DNA of 64,000 nt from Artemia franciscana (Eukaryota > Arthropoda > Branchiopoda > Anostraca > Artemiidae), in NCBI RefSeq assembly GCF_032884065.1, contig NC_088879.1, positions 19,516,038 through 19,580,037 on the forward strand, in the 5' to 3' direction. Positions 10,476 through 22,498 of this stretch are shown piece by piece. The number at the start of each line of letters is the position of its first letter. Position 1 is the stretch's first letter. The notes under the pieces are model-generated. The model saw nothing but the letters and a program-made list of their open reading frames with translations. It did not search any database and was not told where the DNA came from. The translations under genes were made by a program, and so were the position numbers.

Positions 10476-12520
10476 TATAGTGACACTAAAGAGCGAATTC
10501 GGCCCTTTTGGGCTTGTGATATCCGTTCTGTTGGAATAAAATCTTGTCTTACAAAAACAAACTTTTTTTTCTGAAGTCTTGACTTTTCAAATTACACCTT
10601 ATTTACCCATGAAAGTTTTTCCCCAGAAAATTCTTCTCCAAAAAATCATCTATGCTTATACCGACTCACGGCCTCATCTTTTAATAGATGGTGCTTAATG
10701 ATCCATAATTACACAGAAATTCTTGAAACATGGTGTGGATCAACTTTATCAAATGGAGCTTTTTATATTACATAAAAAGACAGTGCAGCAGAACTGGTTT
10801 CTTATAATTTTAAAGTTTAAATAAATAAAAAATCAAGGGTTCTAAACCTTAAGTTAAATAGAATCTCAGTAAAATTCGTGTGTATTTTTCTATCTCTCAC
10901 GTTTTCATATTTTACAAAAAAATAGAACCCTAAAAAAATTTTGTAATCAATTTTCTTTTTTGCTCATCCTTCACCTAACGGATTTACTGCTCATTGAAGC
11001 TGTGCAATTATGAGGCCTCTGCTCCTGCCAAGGAACCCCTTCCTGACTCAACATTCAAGACCATTTTTTTCCTTATTTTAATAGAAATTGAATCAATAAA
11101 ATATTGCTTCTTTGCATTCTTGCAAACTACTTGTTGATCCTAGAGTTAGGGATAGTTCATAGGAGCGGAGTACAAGACAGATAAAATACAAAACGGCGTT
11201 CATCAAAACAATTAATGAAAATCACTTATTATACACGAACATGTGTTGGATACTTATAAGTTTAAACATCCCCTTTTAAGACGGGGATGTCATAAAGGAA
11301 AACTGGTTTTGTGGTTATGTCTCAAAAACAGTTTCGACAGATCTGTTTCTGAACCCACCATTTTATATTTACGGATTAATGCTAAACTTAAAAAGATGTA
11401 GCTAGGCTTTTTTATATATAGAGTGAACCTTGATAAAAGTTGGAAAGGCGATCTTGCTTGTCGAAATGCCAGAATTTACCGTATCTATATGCTTACTAAT
11501 GGCGAAATAATAATAATTATGAAATGACTAAAATAATTCATTCTCTCAAATATGTTGAAAAACCATCGGAGAAAGAATAATTTCTGTTGAAAATATGTTC
11601 CGTATTCATTAAAGAGCCAATACCGCTAATTGTTTGGGGGAGTTAAATGAAAGTTGCGCAATTAGGCGTAGTCTGTTTGGTTTAAGATTGTTAACTTAGA
11701 GAATTCGATTTATGTATTTAATGGCAAAAAGTTGGCAATGCGGAACCAATGAATTTAATATGTTTTGATTATGGACGTCTATGCTGTATTGATAATCTCA
11801 GATGTGTTATTGTCAAACTGAAAAACCATTATATGAATATAATTCTGCCTTTTCTTGGGAGAAAATACATCGTTTTCATGTATTGGATTTTCAGTGAAAT
11901 GATAGTGCATATATTACTTTTGTATAGCTTCTGGTGTATAGAAGAGCATCCTAACCCCCAAAAACCTTGGGGTATTTTCTTGGGTATCTAGGCTTGTATG
12001 AGGAGGCTAGAGGAATTTTTTAAGAACCTAATAAAATTATTGATGAAGAATTTTGATCATCCTTCAAAAGATCAGTACCGTACGGCCGTGCGAAATACAA
12101 AAAGGATTGTATGACATTTTCGAAAATGTTGAAGATTAAAGCGTTTCCAGTTGTCATAGCACATGTGAAATCTTTTGAAATTGTTGAGAAAACTTTGCTC
12201 GGGTATATAGATAGAACATGACAAATAGATTCATTTGAATGTCAATAACCAGGAGAGTATTTTCAGTATCGTTATTTGATTTCTAACGCCAAAAAGAAGA
12301 AGAACAATAAAGAATTTTTTAAGACAGCGGGAAACAAATTAGAATGAATATTTCGGCCCTATGTCCAAGAGCCGTTCTTAGCAATACAAATAAGAAAAAA
12401 ACAACTTACAAAAGGATAAAATCAATAAAACTAAAATGAACAGTTTTTCAAAACAGTCCCAGCATCCTTACCTCAGCGAAGTTCAACCAGGACTATGGTT
12501 GAGGCGTTTCCTTTTTGCAA
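10476..12520. other. Unassigned AT-rich DNA with a small hairpin
   Basis: No ORF with recognisable similarity was found. Fragments such as 'FDHPSKDQYRTAVRNTKRIV' on the plus strand near 12050 look protein-like but are broken by stops. A short hairpin, acatcccc/ggggatgt, lies at about 11266-11290. Decayed mobile DNA is likely but not shown. Confidence 0.4.
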
Positions 12521-12700
12521 TCAATGGAATTTTTTTTTGCGGCTTCTCACGGTGTTGTTTATGCCTTCCACTCGTAGTAAAATTAATTTTTCATTGTCAG
12601 CAATTGTCATATTGTTGATAAATTTACTTAGATTGCCCTCAAAGTGCTGTTTTGGCGAAAGGACCAATTCTATTGGTGTCAGCTTGTAAGGATTAGCCAT
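12521..12700 (-). CDS. Short ORF (59 aa), unknown function
   Basis: The ORF starts at ATG (12700-12698) and reads MANPYKLTPIELVLSPKQHF, then ...FINNMTIADNEKLILLRVEG, and stops at 12521 just after an A9 run (about 12529-12537 on the plus strand). The residue composition and the lack of low-complexity make it look like real coding sequence. A frameshift at the A run could hide a longer C terminus. Its 'N-PYKL' start followed by a '..ADNEKL' helix reminds me faintly of small ORFs in large DNA transposons of the Polinton class. That is a weak impression, and I would not assign a function. Confidence 0.35.
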   Translation of the reverse strand: MANPYKLTPIELVLSPKQHFEGNLSKFINNMTIADNEKLILLRVEGINNTVRSRKKKFH

Positions 12701-12736
12701 TTTTTAGGAAATAGTTTTTAAAAGTCCAGGAATTAA

Positions 12737-12772
12737 CGGCTGTAAAAGTGCAAAGAAGCTCTTTTACAGCCG
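12737..12772. repeat. Perfect 12-bp hairpin upstream of the 59-aa ORF
   Basis: CGGCTGTAAAAG (12737-12748) and CTTTTACAGCCG (12761-12772) pair perfectly around a 12-nt loop. It sits 36 bases from the ATG of the minus-strand ORF. It could be an intergenic stem-loop of a decayed element. Confidence 0.7.
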
Positions 12773-13520
12773 CTGGAATTTAGTAGAAGGAAAATTTCCC
12801 CCAGCCTCTTTTTCTTAAATGCGCCTCTTTTCTTAATTTAGACTCAAATATTGATTATATTAAATGTCAGCTGTGCTTACAGACCATTGTCTAAATCTTA
12901 AATCGTGAGTAATGTAAAACACTCTTGACTTACATTGCTGAAAGTGAAGGTGGAAAACTATTGCTGAAAGTGAAGTCTGTAGGGGTAAAATATTTGGACA
13001 GTGTAGGTGGGAAACTATTCTTACTATATAATATGCAGAATAATTGTAACTAACACCTTAGGCATGCAAACCCGCTATACTTATCCCACCTCCCCCTAAT
13101 GTTCAAATATATGGTCCGATTTTTTGAAGAACACTTTCAAGTGTTCAGGACAGCCTACTTGAAGAACACTTTTCCTTTTAAATTTCTTCCCCTTGTTTTT
13201 GCCAGCTATGGCACGCACTAGTGAATAATTTAGCTTTGTCTGTTCCTAAAATACTTCTAGCTGCAGAACATCACTCTCAGTTAAATTTAAACAAAGCTCT
13301 GATAAGAGATTATTGAACTCTTTTTCAACCTCACGTTTGAGTGTAGCTTTCCTAAGCCTTGGTTTGGAATTACCTAGGACGTAAAATAAATGTCAGTTTT
13401 CTTGTAGTTTCTTCAGCAACTTGATGTCAACTAATGACCTTTTACTGTTCGCTGGTAAAAATAGGGTAATTTTATTGTCAAAAATGTTGGTGACTACTGT
13501 CAAATGCTTGGATAATGGGG
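12773..13520. other. Unassigned spacer
   Basis: Only a short local repeat ('gctgaaagtgaag', near 12938 and 12964) is visible. No gene was recognised. Confidence 0.4.
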
Positions 13521-13523
13521 ATC

Positions 13524-14555
13524 AAAAACCTAAAAATGCATAAAAGAATATTTAACACAAAAATGTTACCCGTGATAGAATATGGAGCAGAGATATGGGG
13601 TGGAGAAACGGTACAGCAACTGGAGTCTCTTCGGCTCCAGTATTATAAAAGAGTGTTTGGTGTACATCAGACAACTCATTAACAGATTCTGAAAGGTGAT
13701 ATGGGCCTGTTTTCTTTAAAGCTACGTAGATATATTTTAATGCTTAGATTCTGGTTGAAGTTAACTAAGAGTAAAGAAGATAGACTAGTAAGAGTGGCAT
13801 ATGAAGAGATGTTGAAATGTGGTTTAAAAACCTCGTGGCCATCCCAAATTAAATCATTACTAGACAAAGTAGAAATGCCTTATTTATGGAATAATAGTCT
13901 TTGCTCTCGCGATGTACCAACAAATTTAGAAAGCCAGGTACGATTTATATTAGAGAGTCAGGAAATTCAGCATTGGCAAGGGCTGGTTCTTGATTCTACA
14001 ACCCTACAACATTATAATCAGGCAAAACCTAGTTTTGGGGAGGAAGTTTATTTTAAATTTAATTTACCGGCTATGATTCTACGTCGTTGGATTCAGCTTA
14101 GGGCAAATTGTCTTCCAATCCAGAACAGGCAAAAAACGTTCGACAAAAATAAAATGATAGTTGGTCCTGATAGGCGGTATGTTTGTCCCTTTGGTAAAGA
14201 TGATGATGAAGACTTGGATCATTTTCTCCGGAAATGCCCGGTGCTCTTGGATTTATGGGAAATTTATTTGCATGGGATTAATTTGATGCTTTCGGGTATT
14301 CTACAAAATAGTAACCCAACCACAATATTTCGAGTGGGAGTATATATAGATAAATCTTTATTAAGAAGAAAAAGTTTTATATGATTAATCTCTTTTGTAG
14401 TTAGATTAGGTACTTTTTGCGTTGAATTCTGTTTTTTCGTGCGTGTTCGTACTGTTGTTAATTTCCTTGCTTGTTTGTTATTTATTTATATTTTTGTGTG
14501 TATATGGCCCACGGGTTTTTGAAATACACTTATCTATCTATCTATCTATTACGAA
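13524..14555 (+). pseudogene. 5'-truncated LINE: C-terminal pol region and 3' UTR with TATC tail
   Basis: A single frame from 13524 reads FNTKMLPVIEYGAEIWGG, typical of the region after RT in non-LTR elements, and meets one stop (TAA at 13680). It then stays open for 227 codons (13701-14384). Near the C terminus is a zinc-binding-like CPFGKDDDEDLDHFLRKCP, in which the family's usual second Cys has become Gly. The 3' UTR ends in 'atatggcccacgggtttttg' and a (TATC)n tail (14529-14549), a normal tail type for such elements. Truncation at the 5' end is the usual result of aborted reverse transcription. The endonuclease and catalytic RT are absent. Confidence 0.85.
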
Positions 14556-15349
14556 AAACTATATCAAATTTTTCACCGGTGTGTTTTCCGGTCGGGTCAG
14601 TTTCCATGATACGATTCCCATGGATAACATACCCTCCTCTCAAGTACTTCTCTACAAATAAGTTCTTATTCACAGCGGTGGTCAAACCTCTTTTCTCTTT
14701 GCTAATTTTAAGAATTAAATCCCTTACATGTTAACAAATATATATGTCCTTACGCATTAACAAATAATGCATTTCATCATCTGGAGAGCGCTGTTTAAGG
14801 AGGGGAAAACTATTAAAATCATTGCTTTTCTGTGCTTGAATTAATAGACTTACAGATTTGAGGGGAAAAAATAGGAATCTAAAGAACGGATCATATTCGA
14901 GCACGTATTATAATAATGTTTTGTTTACCATTTTAAATCTAAATGTAGCAGCTTCTAAGAAGATTTGGGTAAGATATTATAAGAAATAGAACCATCCATC
15001 ATGTGCCATATTTAACCTCAGCTCTCTGCGAACGTGCCAACGCTGGCAGTATGAATTTCAAATCGTAGTTGGAATTGTGTATGTTAAACGGTAGAATAAC
15101 TATTGCTTAATACTTAAATTACAAGATTTATGGGCCAGTCCGAGAAAGTTATTATCACGATAAATTAAGATTGTGTAAATGATCATGAGCGTGAACTGGT
15201 GTCTGTCCTGGACTCTCAATAAATTTCAATTCAGACACTGAATACATTTTCTTATTTATAATGGCCAACTTGTCCTCTGATTAAAGGGTCATTGGATAGG
15301 CTGTATTGCCCACCTATGAAATTGACTAATTATGAGTTTTAATAAGTGC
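14556..15349. other. Unassigned AT-rich DNA
   Basis: I recognise no gene, repeat array or RNA here. Confidence 0.4.
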
Positions 15350-15597
15350 AATCATGGCTGCAACCACAAAATCTTTCCCGTCCAATGCTTCAAAAATCTA
15401 CCAATTGCATCGTATTCTCGAGTCTCTTTTTCCATATGCAAAAGAAGCAGCAATGGCTTCATGTTCTTTGACACTATTTAAATTTGATGTATCATGTCCA
15501 TCTGTGAGTTTGTCCTCGTAAACTATCGTTATCTTGCCATTAGTGAATTCTAAAAATTCTTGAATCACAAGATGGCATTGTCGCCCGAAAATGTCTC
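15350..15597 (-). pseudogene. Decayed coding segment, unidentified
   Basis: On the minus strand a frame from about 15594 reads CHLVIQEFLEFTNGKITIVY, then EDKLTDGHDTSNLNSVKEHE, then AIAASFAYGKRDSRIRCNW before a TAG (15400-15398). It resumes with IFEALDGKDFVVAAMIALIK. The composition is that of a real soluble protein. A frame to its 5' side (HYKRHEYQSVETFSGDNAIL) is offset by one base, suggesting a frameshift or a splice junction. I do not recognise the family. Confidence 0.45.
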
Positions 15598-16648
15598 CAC
15601 AGATTGATACTCATGACGCTTATAGTGCTTAAAAGAGTGCTTTGATATTAATTTGGTGTGGAATCTAGACTGACACATTAGATAATAGTAGCTTGTCCCC
15701 CTCCCCTCTCCCCGAAAAATATGTACTATAGAAAAAATGTGGAACTGAATTAGCCTCTTTAGCAAGCTCGAAAAGAAGTCATACCCAGTGTTTCACTGAT
15801 TCAATGGACGGAGCCCTCACTGAATATGCTACCCTGTTTTTATCCTTACATCCCCCTCCTCAAACTCTGTATTATACTGTAAAACAGTAGCACCAATCCT
15901 TAAATGCTCATTGGCCCGCTTAAAAATATTTACTCCTCTAAGTGTTACTGATATTGACCATTTAAACAGTTAAAGTTTACCTTAGGAAAATATGCCCCTC
16001 TCTGGGCACATTTACTGCCAAATCACCCAAATCTACCCTACTAGTACCCTTTTGCAATTTGTTGTGGGCTGCTATGACAAATGCGCATTGAAGCAATGCA
16101 ACCTTGTTTCAAATCAAATTTCTTGAATACTACTACACCTCCTCAAATCTGAATTGTATTTTGTATCTGCCTTCCCCTCCCACCTCTTAAACAAAATCTT
16201 TTTTGAAATTATACCCATTAATATATAAATTCTCAATAAATAATACATCTGACCCACTCCCCTTTCCATTGCAGTCATCCTATTTATTCATAATACTATT
16301 TACCCAACCCGAAAGTACCCCTTCAGAATTGTGCAAGTCCGGGTCAAGTGATTTTCGGCTTGCATACAATACTAATACAAATCACCCGATTTTTGGTTTA
16401 ATTAAAAAAAAAAAAAAATGTGAGATGGATGGGTTGATCCTATCCCTACCTCCCCAATCCTGTATCTGTTTTTCAAGAAGGGCTCGAATCCTGTCCCCAT
16501 ATGAGAATACTATGTCTGTAGAATTCGTGATTCAACAGCCCACTATAATTAAGTTAAATGGATCCCAAAGTCTGCCCTATAGACATATATTTTGCAGAAG
16601 GCAGAGTTCAACAAGTAGAAGTATAGTAATACAGGGGATGAGCCACTT

Positions 16649-16837
16649 TCACTTTGTCCCACACCCCCAGCTTCTTTTTCGGTCACTGTGAGTGTTTAGG
16701 AGGGATAGCCACTCTATCTCTGCCAAGAGTCTCTGGACTGTGTTGGTTGTTAACTCCTCTTGTACCCAATCCAAAAATTCTGCATTAAGACCAAGATTGG
16801 CTGGAAAACTATCTAAGTCAAAGTTGGGGGATTTATA
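16649..16837 (-). pseudogene. Coding remnant, unidentified (62 codons open)
   Basis: The minus-strand frame from 16837 reads YKSPNFDLDSFPANLGLNAE, then FLDWVQEELTTNTVQRLLAE, then IEWLSLLNTHSDRKRSWGCG and a stop at 16649. It has no initiator Met and is preceded by a stop, so it is a fragment. The amphipathic, Trp-containing composition argues for former coding sequence. Together with the segment at 15.4 kb on the same strand it may belong to one dead gene or element. No function is assigned. Confidence 0.4.
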
Positions 16838-17369
16838 CTATCTAGGATCATGTCACAAAATATGTTTAATCCCTCTCGTTCACTCTCCTTTGGGGCCTTC
16901 TATGTCTCAATTTGGGCACAGATACTGTCATAAAATGCTGATGGTGCAACAAGACAGGTGTCTTCATACCGTCAAAGAGATTATTGACCCTTTAAGTTGA
17001 TGGCGCTGATAATGTCGCCCGCTGGAAGAAAAATAACACTACCAGCTTATTTTTTTTTTTAAATCTATAATTTTCATCGTTTTAATAATTTATTTTATTT
17101 TTTGGAGGCCAGGGGCCCTCAAACCTCCCCCCTGTCTCCCCAATACTATCGAACAGGGATGGGACCGGCAGTCCAAATTATTTGGATATGATTTTCGTTT
17201 TATTAGTCTGAACGAGAATATATTACTCAGCAGTATTGAAAAGCCTATAAAATTATTTTTTTAGGGGACTTGGTGGAAGGGGCAGTAGCTATCAAACAGG
17301 GGGTTACTCAACATCTGTTTGAAATGGGATGGTTTTATTAAATTGAAAAAAGAATGAATTCACCATGTT

Positions 17370-17626
17370 GAAAGGCTTGTAACTATTTTTAGGAGTGGCA
17401 GAATCCTTGATAAAAAGCCCCAACATCATTGTTTAAAGGTTTATAGCTTTATTTTTTAGAAGGGGCAGAACTCTTGAACAGGAGGTTCCGACATCATGTT
17501 TAATAGTCTGTCATTATATTTTTAGTGGAGCAGAACTCTCCAACAAGGGCCCCAACATAATATTTAACAACCTGTAACTTTATTTTTTAGGAGGGTCAGA
17601 ACTCTCGAACAAGAGGCCCCTCGATA
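17370..17626 (+). repeat. Degenerate ~66-bp minisatellite, about four units
   Basis: Units begin near 17372, 17437, 17503 and 17567 with 'gtaactttattttttaggag'-like sequence followed by 'ggcagaactctcgaacaaga' and 'ccccaacatcat'. A more diverged unit may precede at about 17240. Confidence 0.75.
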
Positions 17627-18510
17627 CCCAATACCCAGGACCGGACATACGCAGGACTGGGTTGTAATTTCTAGGCAATTCAAGATTTTATTTTCCTCTG
17701 GACTTTCCTTTGAAAAAGCCTGTTTTCTTCAAATTTAAATTATACTCATTCTCCATCATATCCATGACTATCCAAAATATAAAGAGTGGAAGCTCTCTGG
17801 GATGTCAATTCACGAAAATGTAGGGGGATAGTAAATGTATTTGCAAAACCTAAAGGAAGGAGGGAATTTTCTCTATGGAATTCATAAGCCTATTATTCTT
17901 TATCTGTAAAATTCTAATCTCTGGTACATTTCAAAACCCAAGGGGGAAGAGGAGCAAAAATTATAGGGGGTAATTTTGCCCTACCGTCCCCAATTTGGGC
18001 TTTTCGGCGCGGGTACATATACAAATGTTGTCTGTTCTTTTACACTCGAAAAAGTTCTGTGTTAATGTATTCGTTGTCAGTTTTTCAGCCCCCGCCCCCA
18101 GGGGCTGAATGGTCAAACTTTTAATTTTTGTAAATGAGGGAAGTTTGTTTGGAAAAATCTTACCGTCAGAAATACCTCTACCCAAAACCTTCTACCTCTG
18201 CGAGGGTAATTTTATGAATGTTATATTTTAGTTTATACTCAACGAAGTTATGCGTCTATGGATTAGCTATTACCCCTTCAGCCTTCACATTGTAGGCTTA
18301 ATTCAAGTAGGCTCGAGAGGTTTAATCTCTCCGCTCCTTTCAGCTGCAGGATAACCCAGAAAACTTATACAAGAGCCCGGTCCCCCCCCCATTAGACAAC
18401 CAAAGGATATACAACTTCTCCCGTAATAGCTGATACACATTTAATGTATAACTAAGAATATAACTGCCTACTAAATCTGTGTAATAACAATTCATAAATT
18501 TAACAAAGCG
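17627..18510. other. Unassigned DNA
   Basis: C-rich patches and short open frames on the minus strand occur near 17960-18180. I could not identify a gene. Confidence 0.4.
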
Positions 18511-19808
18511 AATTTAAAAACCATTTTATTTGACATTAGTCTTATGATTCGGCATTACCACTAAGCTGACCCAAATAATAATTAATGCTTCCATTTGCCC
18601 CTCGAGCAGCCCTTTGAGGAGGGTATTCCCACCATATTCGCTCTAAGCTTGGGTGATTTACATAGAAACTGTTTCATCTGTTCTTGAAATAGAATTGACC
18701 CATGTATGTCACCTTTCATGCTTATTGCCCCTATCTGAAATATAGCTATTGATCAAGCAGTTTGTGGTAATGAACTGTAAGTGAGAAACGAACCGGCTCA
18801 ATAGTAACCGAAACTCCAAAAAACAGAATTTTGATACAAACCGATATATCAATGAAATTGGCTTATTATCCTGATTTTAAATATATTATTAAGCTTTCAT
18901 TAAGCTTAGTCTTACCAAATAAAGACTACGAGGATGAGAAAATATGCCTGATTTTCGAAAAAAGAGGAAAAGACCCTTTAAAAGTACTAGAATAGTAATG
19001 AAAATCACACCATCAGATTTAGCATATCAGAAAACCCTACTTTAAGGGTTTCAAGCTCCTATCTGCAAAAATGCGGAATTTTGTATTTTTTTGCCAGAAG
19101 AAAGATCACGGATGCGTTTTTTTTTCAGGGGTGATCGTATTGACCCAATGGTCCTAAAATATTTTGAGAGGGCTCATTCAAACGAAAGTGAAAGTTCTTG
19201 CGACCACAAAGAATGGAGGGTATCCTGTCCCCCTCCCCCGCCTTTTTTTCTAAAGTTGTTTGATCAAAATTAAGTGACCAAAAAGATCGGAGGGTATCCT
19301 GTCTCCTTCCCCCACCTTTTTTCTAAACTTGTCTGATCAGAATTTTTAGATAGCCATTTTGCCCAAAATAGTTGAAAGGCCCAATAACCATGCCTTTGGA
19401 TATAACATGACCCCCTCACAGCCCCAGGGGAAAGGTCTTTAAGTCATAAAATTTACCCATTGTTTACACATAGTATTTGTTATTCTGAAGTGTGTATGCA
19501 TTTCTGGGTGGGGGGGGAGCAAATTTTTTGCTGTTTATTTTCCACGTGGGAATTTTTTATGGGAAGGGAAGTTTCAAGGGGAGTAAACCTGTCAGAGGCT
19601 CGCTCCCATTATGCACTGGGGGAATTTGGTGGAATTCCTATACAAAACGCTTTTTATATGTCTTACATTCTCTTTTCCGTCTCAATTTTACGCGTGGGGT
19701 TGTTAAGGATAATAGTGCGGGGTAAATTCTAACCGGGATTCAATTTTCTAGAGGATATTTCCGTTGTGAAGGTGAATGAAGATGAAAAAACATTTTTTTT
19801 TTCCAAAT
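18511..19808 (+). repeat. Dispersed repeat, long form (copy 1 of a ~1.25-kb direct repeat)
   Basis: It aligns with 21104-22360 along its length, starting at 'aatttaaaaaccattttatt' and ending in a T-rich stretch after 'gaatgaagatgaaaaaac'. The part from about 18757 ('ggctcaatagtaaccgaaac' onwards) is also related to 27588-28430 and 46556-47398 inside element A, so this is a dispersed family. Open frames inside it are not conserved between copies. Confidence 0.85.
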
Positions 19809-20223
19809 TTAATTAACTTCAAGGCCGACAAAATTAAACATATAGCAATTGCTTTGTTTTCTTAGTTTGCTATTTTATTTTGTACGGAGTCGGTGTAGAC
19901 CTATTGGGTTAGACAGTCTATTACACTTGATGTATTTCTTATCAATGTACTATTTATAAATAGGATGTAAAACAAAGGAGCGAAGTCACTTGGGGAACAG
20001 GGACTTTACTTTACTAACTGTGTTTATACTTTAATTACTAACTGTGTCTTCAATAATCATTACCGAAAGTAACAAATTCAATTTTTGTTGCTAAATTCTA
20101 GGAGATCAAATCTCAAAAGCTGTCATTAATCTGGACTCTATCCAGCTCAACTCCCAATTCATAAATTTTATATAGATAGGGGCAAATTTAGAGAATGGGA
20201 CTGGTCTTGAAAACACCCCACCC

Positions 20224-20226
<3 letters not shown>

Positions 20227-20307
<81 letters not shown>
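20227..20307. repeat. (AT)n microsatellite
   Basis: About 80 bases of uninterrupted AT dinucleotides. Confidence 0.98.
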
Positions 20308-20310
<3 letters not shown>

Positions 20311-20666
20311 CAAAAATAGATCGTAAAATGCAAGCAAAATGCAAGGCTGTTTTTCTAATAAATTGAAAATATTTCTTTGACTCGTAGGTTGGTCTTAAAA
20401 TGCAGGCACAAAAATCATAGTCCCCATCCCCAAACCCCCTCATGAATTTCCAGGTAATTTCCAGGACATAAATTCCAGATGAAGTCCTGTCGATGGACCA
20501 AAAGTATAACGAGGCCTTCACCTGTTGGTTTCTGGATAAGTGAAGTAGAAACGAATGATTTATCAAGGAGACAGGAGGAGTCTGTAAAGCGCAGATTACG
20601 TTTCCATTAGCTACCTGAATTTATGGGAAAAATCCGTAAAGGTTCAAGTGTCCTGTGGTAAATTCA

Positions 20667-20798
20667 ATGGAATCAAAGGAAAAAGTAAAAGATAGACCTG
20701 TACTGCAGAGTATGCCGTCAATTCAAGTGACTTCTCCGCTTAGTGAGTACGACTGTGAACCGGACCTCTGGGATGTCGATAGCGATTCAGAAAAAGAA
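20667..20798 (+). CDS. Possible first coding exon of an unidentified host gene
   Basis: From ATG at 20667 the frame reads MESKEKVKDRPVLQSMPSIQ, then VTSPLSEYDCEPDLWDVDSD, then SEKE, and meets donor GTAAGT at 20799. The composition (charged, Ser-rich, an acidic end DVDSDSEKE) is unlike the surrounding low-complexity DNA. It lies between two copies of the 1.25-kb repeat, as an exon among repeat-filled introns would. There is no database-independent way to name it. The upstream boundary is uncertain. Confidence 0.4.
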
Positions 20799-21103
20799 GT
20801 AAGTAGCAATCTCTTTATTAAAGAAGTTTTTATATTATAACTGTAACGAGCGATTAGGCTCAATAGTCACCGAAACTCTAAGAAGCGGAACTTTTGTATC
20901 AGTAGATGCGTCAAAAGAACCATATTATTATGCTGATTCCAAATATATAAGATTCATCAAGTTTAGCGTTACCCATCAAATGTTACGAGCCTGAGAAAAT
21001 TTACTTGATTTTCGAAATAGAGGGGAACACCCCCTAAAATTAAAGAAATCTTGATGAAATTTCAAGATTTCAAATTCAAAATTCGTAGATTCAGCGTAAA
21101 TAG

Positions 21104-22360
21104 AAATTTAAAAACCATTTTATTTGACATTAGTCTTATGATTCGGCATTACCACTAAGCTGACCCAAATAATAATTAATGCTTCCATTTGCCCCTCGAG
21201 GAGCCCTTTGAGGAGGGTATTCCCGCCATATTCGCTGTAAGCTTGGGTGATTTACATAGAAACTGTTTTATTTGTTCTTGAAATAGAATTGACCCATGTA
21301 TGTCACCTTTCATGCTTATTGCCCCTATCTGAAATATAGCTATTGATCAAACAGTTTGTGGTAATGAACTGTAAGTGAGAAACGACCCGGCTCAATAGTA
21401 ACCGAAACTCTAAAAAAACAGAATTTTGATACCAATAGATATATCAATGGAATCGGCTTATTATGCGATTTTAAATATATAAGTTTCACTAAGAATAGTC
21501 GTAACAAATTTTTGAAAAACGAGGAAAAGACCCTTTAAAAGTATTAGAATCTTAATGAAATTCACACCATCAGATTTAGCTTATCAGAAAACCCTACTTA
21601 GGTGGTTTCAGGCCCCTGTCTGCAAAAATTTGGAATTTTGTAGTTTTTGCCAGAAGAAAGATCACGGATACGTTTTTTTTCAGGGGCGATCGTATCGACC
21701 CAATGGTCCTCAAATATTTTGAGAAGGCTCTTTCAAACGAAAGTGAAAGTTCTAGCGACCACAAAGTTTGGAGGATATCCTGTTCCCCTCCCCCAACTTT
21801 TTTCTAAAGCTGTCTGATCAAAATTAAGTTACAAAAAGATAGGAGGGTATCTTTTCCCCCACCCCCACCGTTTTTTCTCAAGTTCTCTTATCACAATTTT
21901 TAGATAGCCATTTTGCCCAAAATAGTTGAAAGGCCAATAACCATGCCTTTGGATATAACATGACCCCCTCACAGCCCCAGGGGAAAGGCTTTTAAGTCAT
22001 AAAATGTGCCCATTGCTTACACATAGTATTTGTTATTGTGAAGTGTGTATGCATTTCCGGATGGGGGGAGCAAATTTTTGCTGTTTTTTTCCACAGGGGG
22101 ATTTTTTTATTGGAAGGGAAGTTTCAAGGGGAGAGAATCTGTTAGGGGAAATTATGCATTGGGGGAATTTGGCAGAAATCCAATACAAAACGCTTTTTAT
22201 ATATCTTGCATTCTCATTTCCGTCTCAATGTTACGCATGGAGTTGTTAAACGTAATTGTCCGGGGTAAATTCTCACCGATATTCAATTTTCTAGCAGATA
22301 TTTTCGCTTGGAGGGGGGGGGGGGTGAATGAAGGTGAAAAAAATTGTTTTTTTCTAAATT
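21104..22360 (+). repeat. Dispersed repeat, long form (copy 2 of the ~1.25-kb direct repeat)
   Basis: Second copy of 18511-19808. By eye the two differ by roughly a tenth, with several small indels. A further partial relative of the 'gtcaccgaaactctaagaag' part lies at about 20850-21050. Confidence 0.85.
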
Positions 22361-22375
22361 TCTCCGGTTACCAAG

Positions 22376-22498
22376 CTCCAGTCGAAAGAACAATTTCTCA
22401 ACAAGGAGAAATCTTCTCAGAAATGGGAACTGCTAAGAAATCCAGGTCTTGGCATGGCAACCTCAAAGATACCGATCCTGAAGTGGAAAATGAAAATG
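22376..22498 (+). CDS. Possible internal exon, unidentified
   Basis: A T-rich tract followed by AG (22374-22375, or alternatively AG at 22419-22420) precedes a segment ending at a strong donor, GTAAGT, at 22499. One frame reads GEIFSEMGTAKKSRSWHGNL then KDTDPEVENENG and looks more like protein. The other open frame (...QKWELLRNPGLGMATSKIPI...) is the one in phase with the candidate exon at 20.7 kb. This phase conflict means the two may not belong together. Confidence 0.3.

Noticed and set aside
10476-10510. Possible cloning-vector sequence ('gcgaattcggccctt')
   Set aside because: It resembles but does not match common TA-vector polylinkers, and the surrounding promoter sequences are absent. 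Chance is likelier.
16203-16691. 162-codon plus-strand open frame
   Set aside because: It is low-complexity with a poly-Lys run. The protein-like signal in the neighbouring 16649-16837 interval is on the opposite strand.
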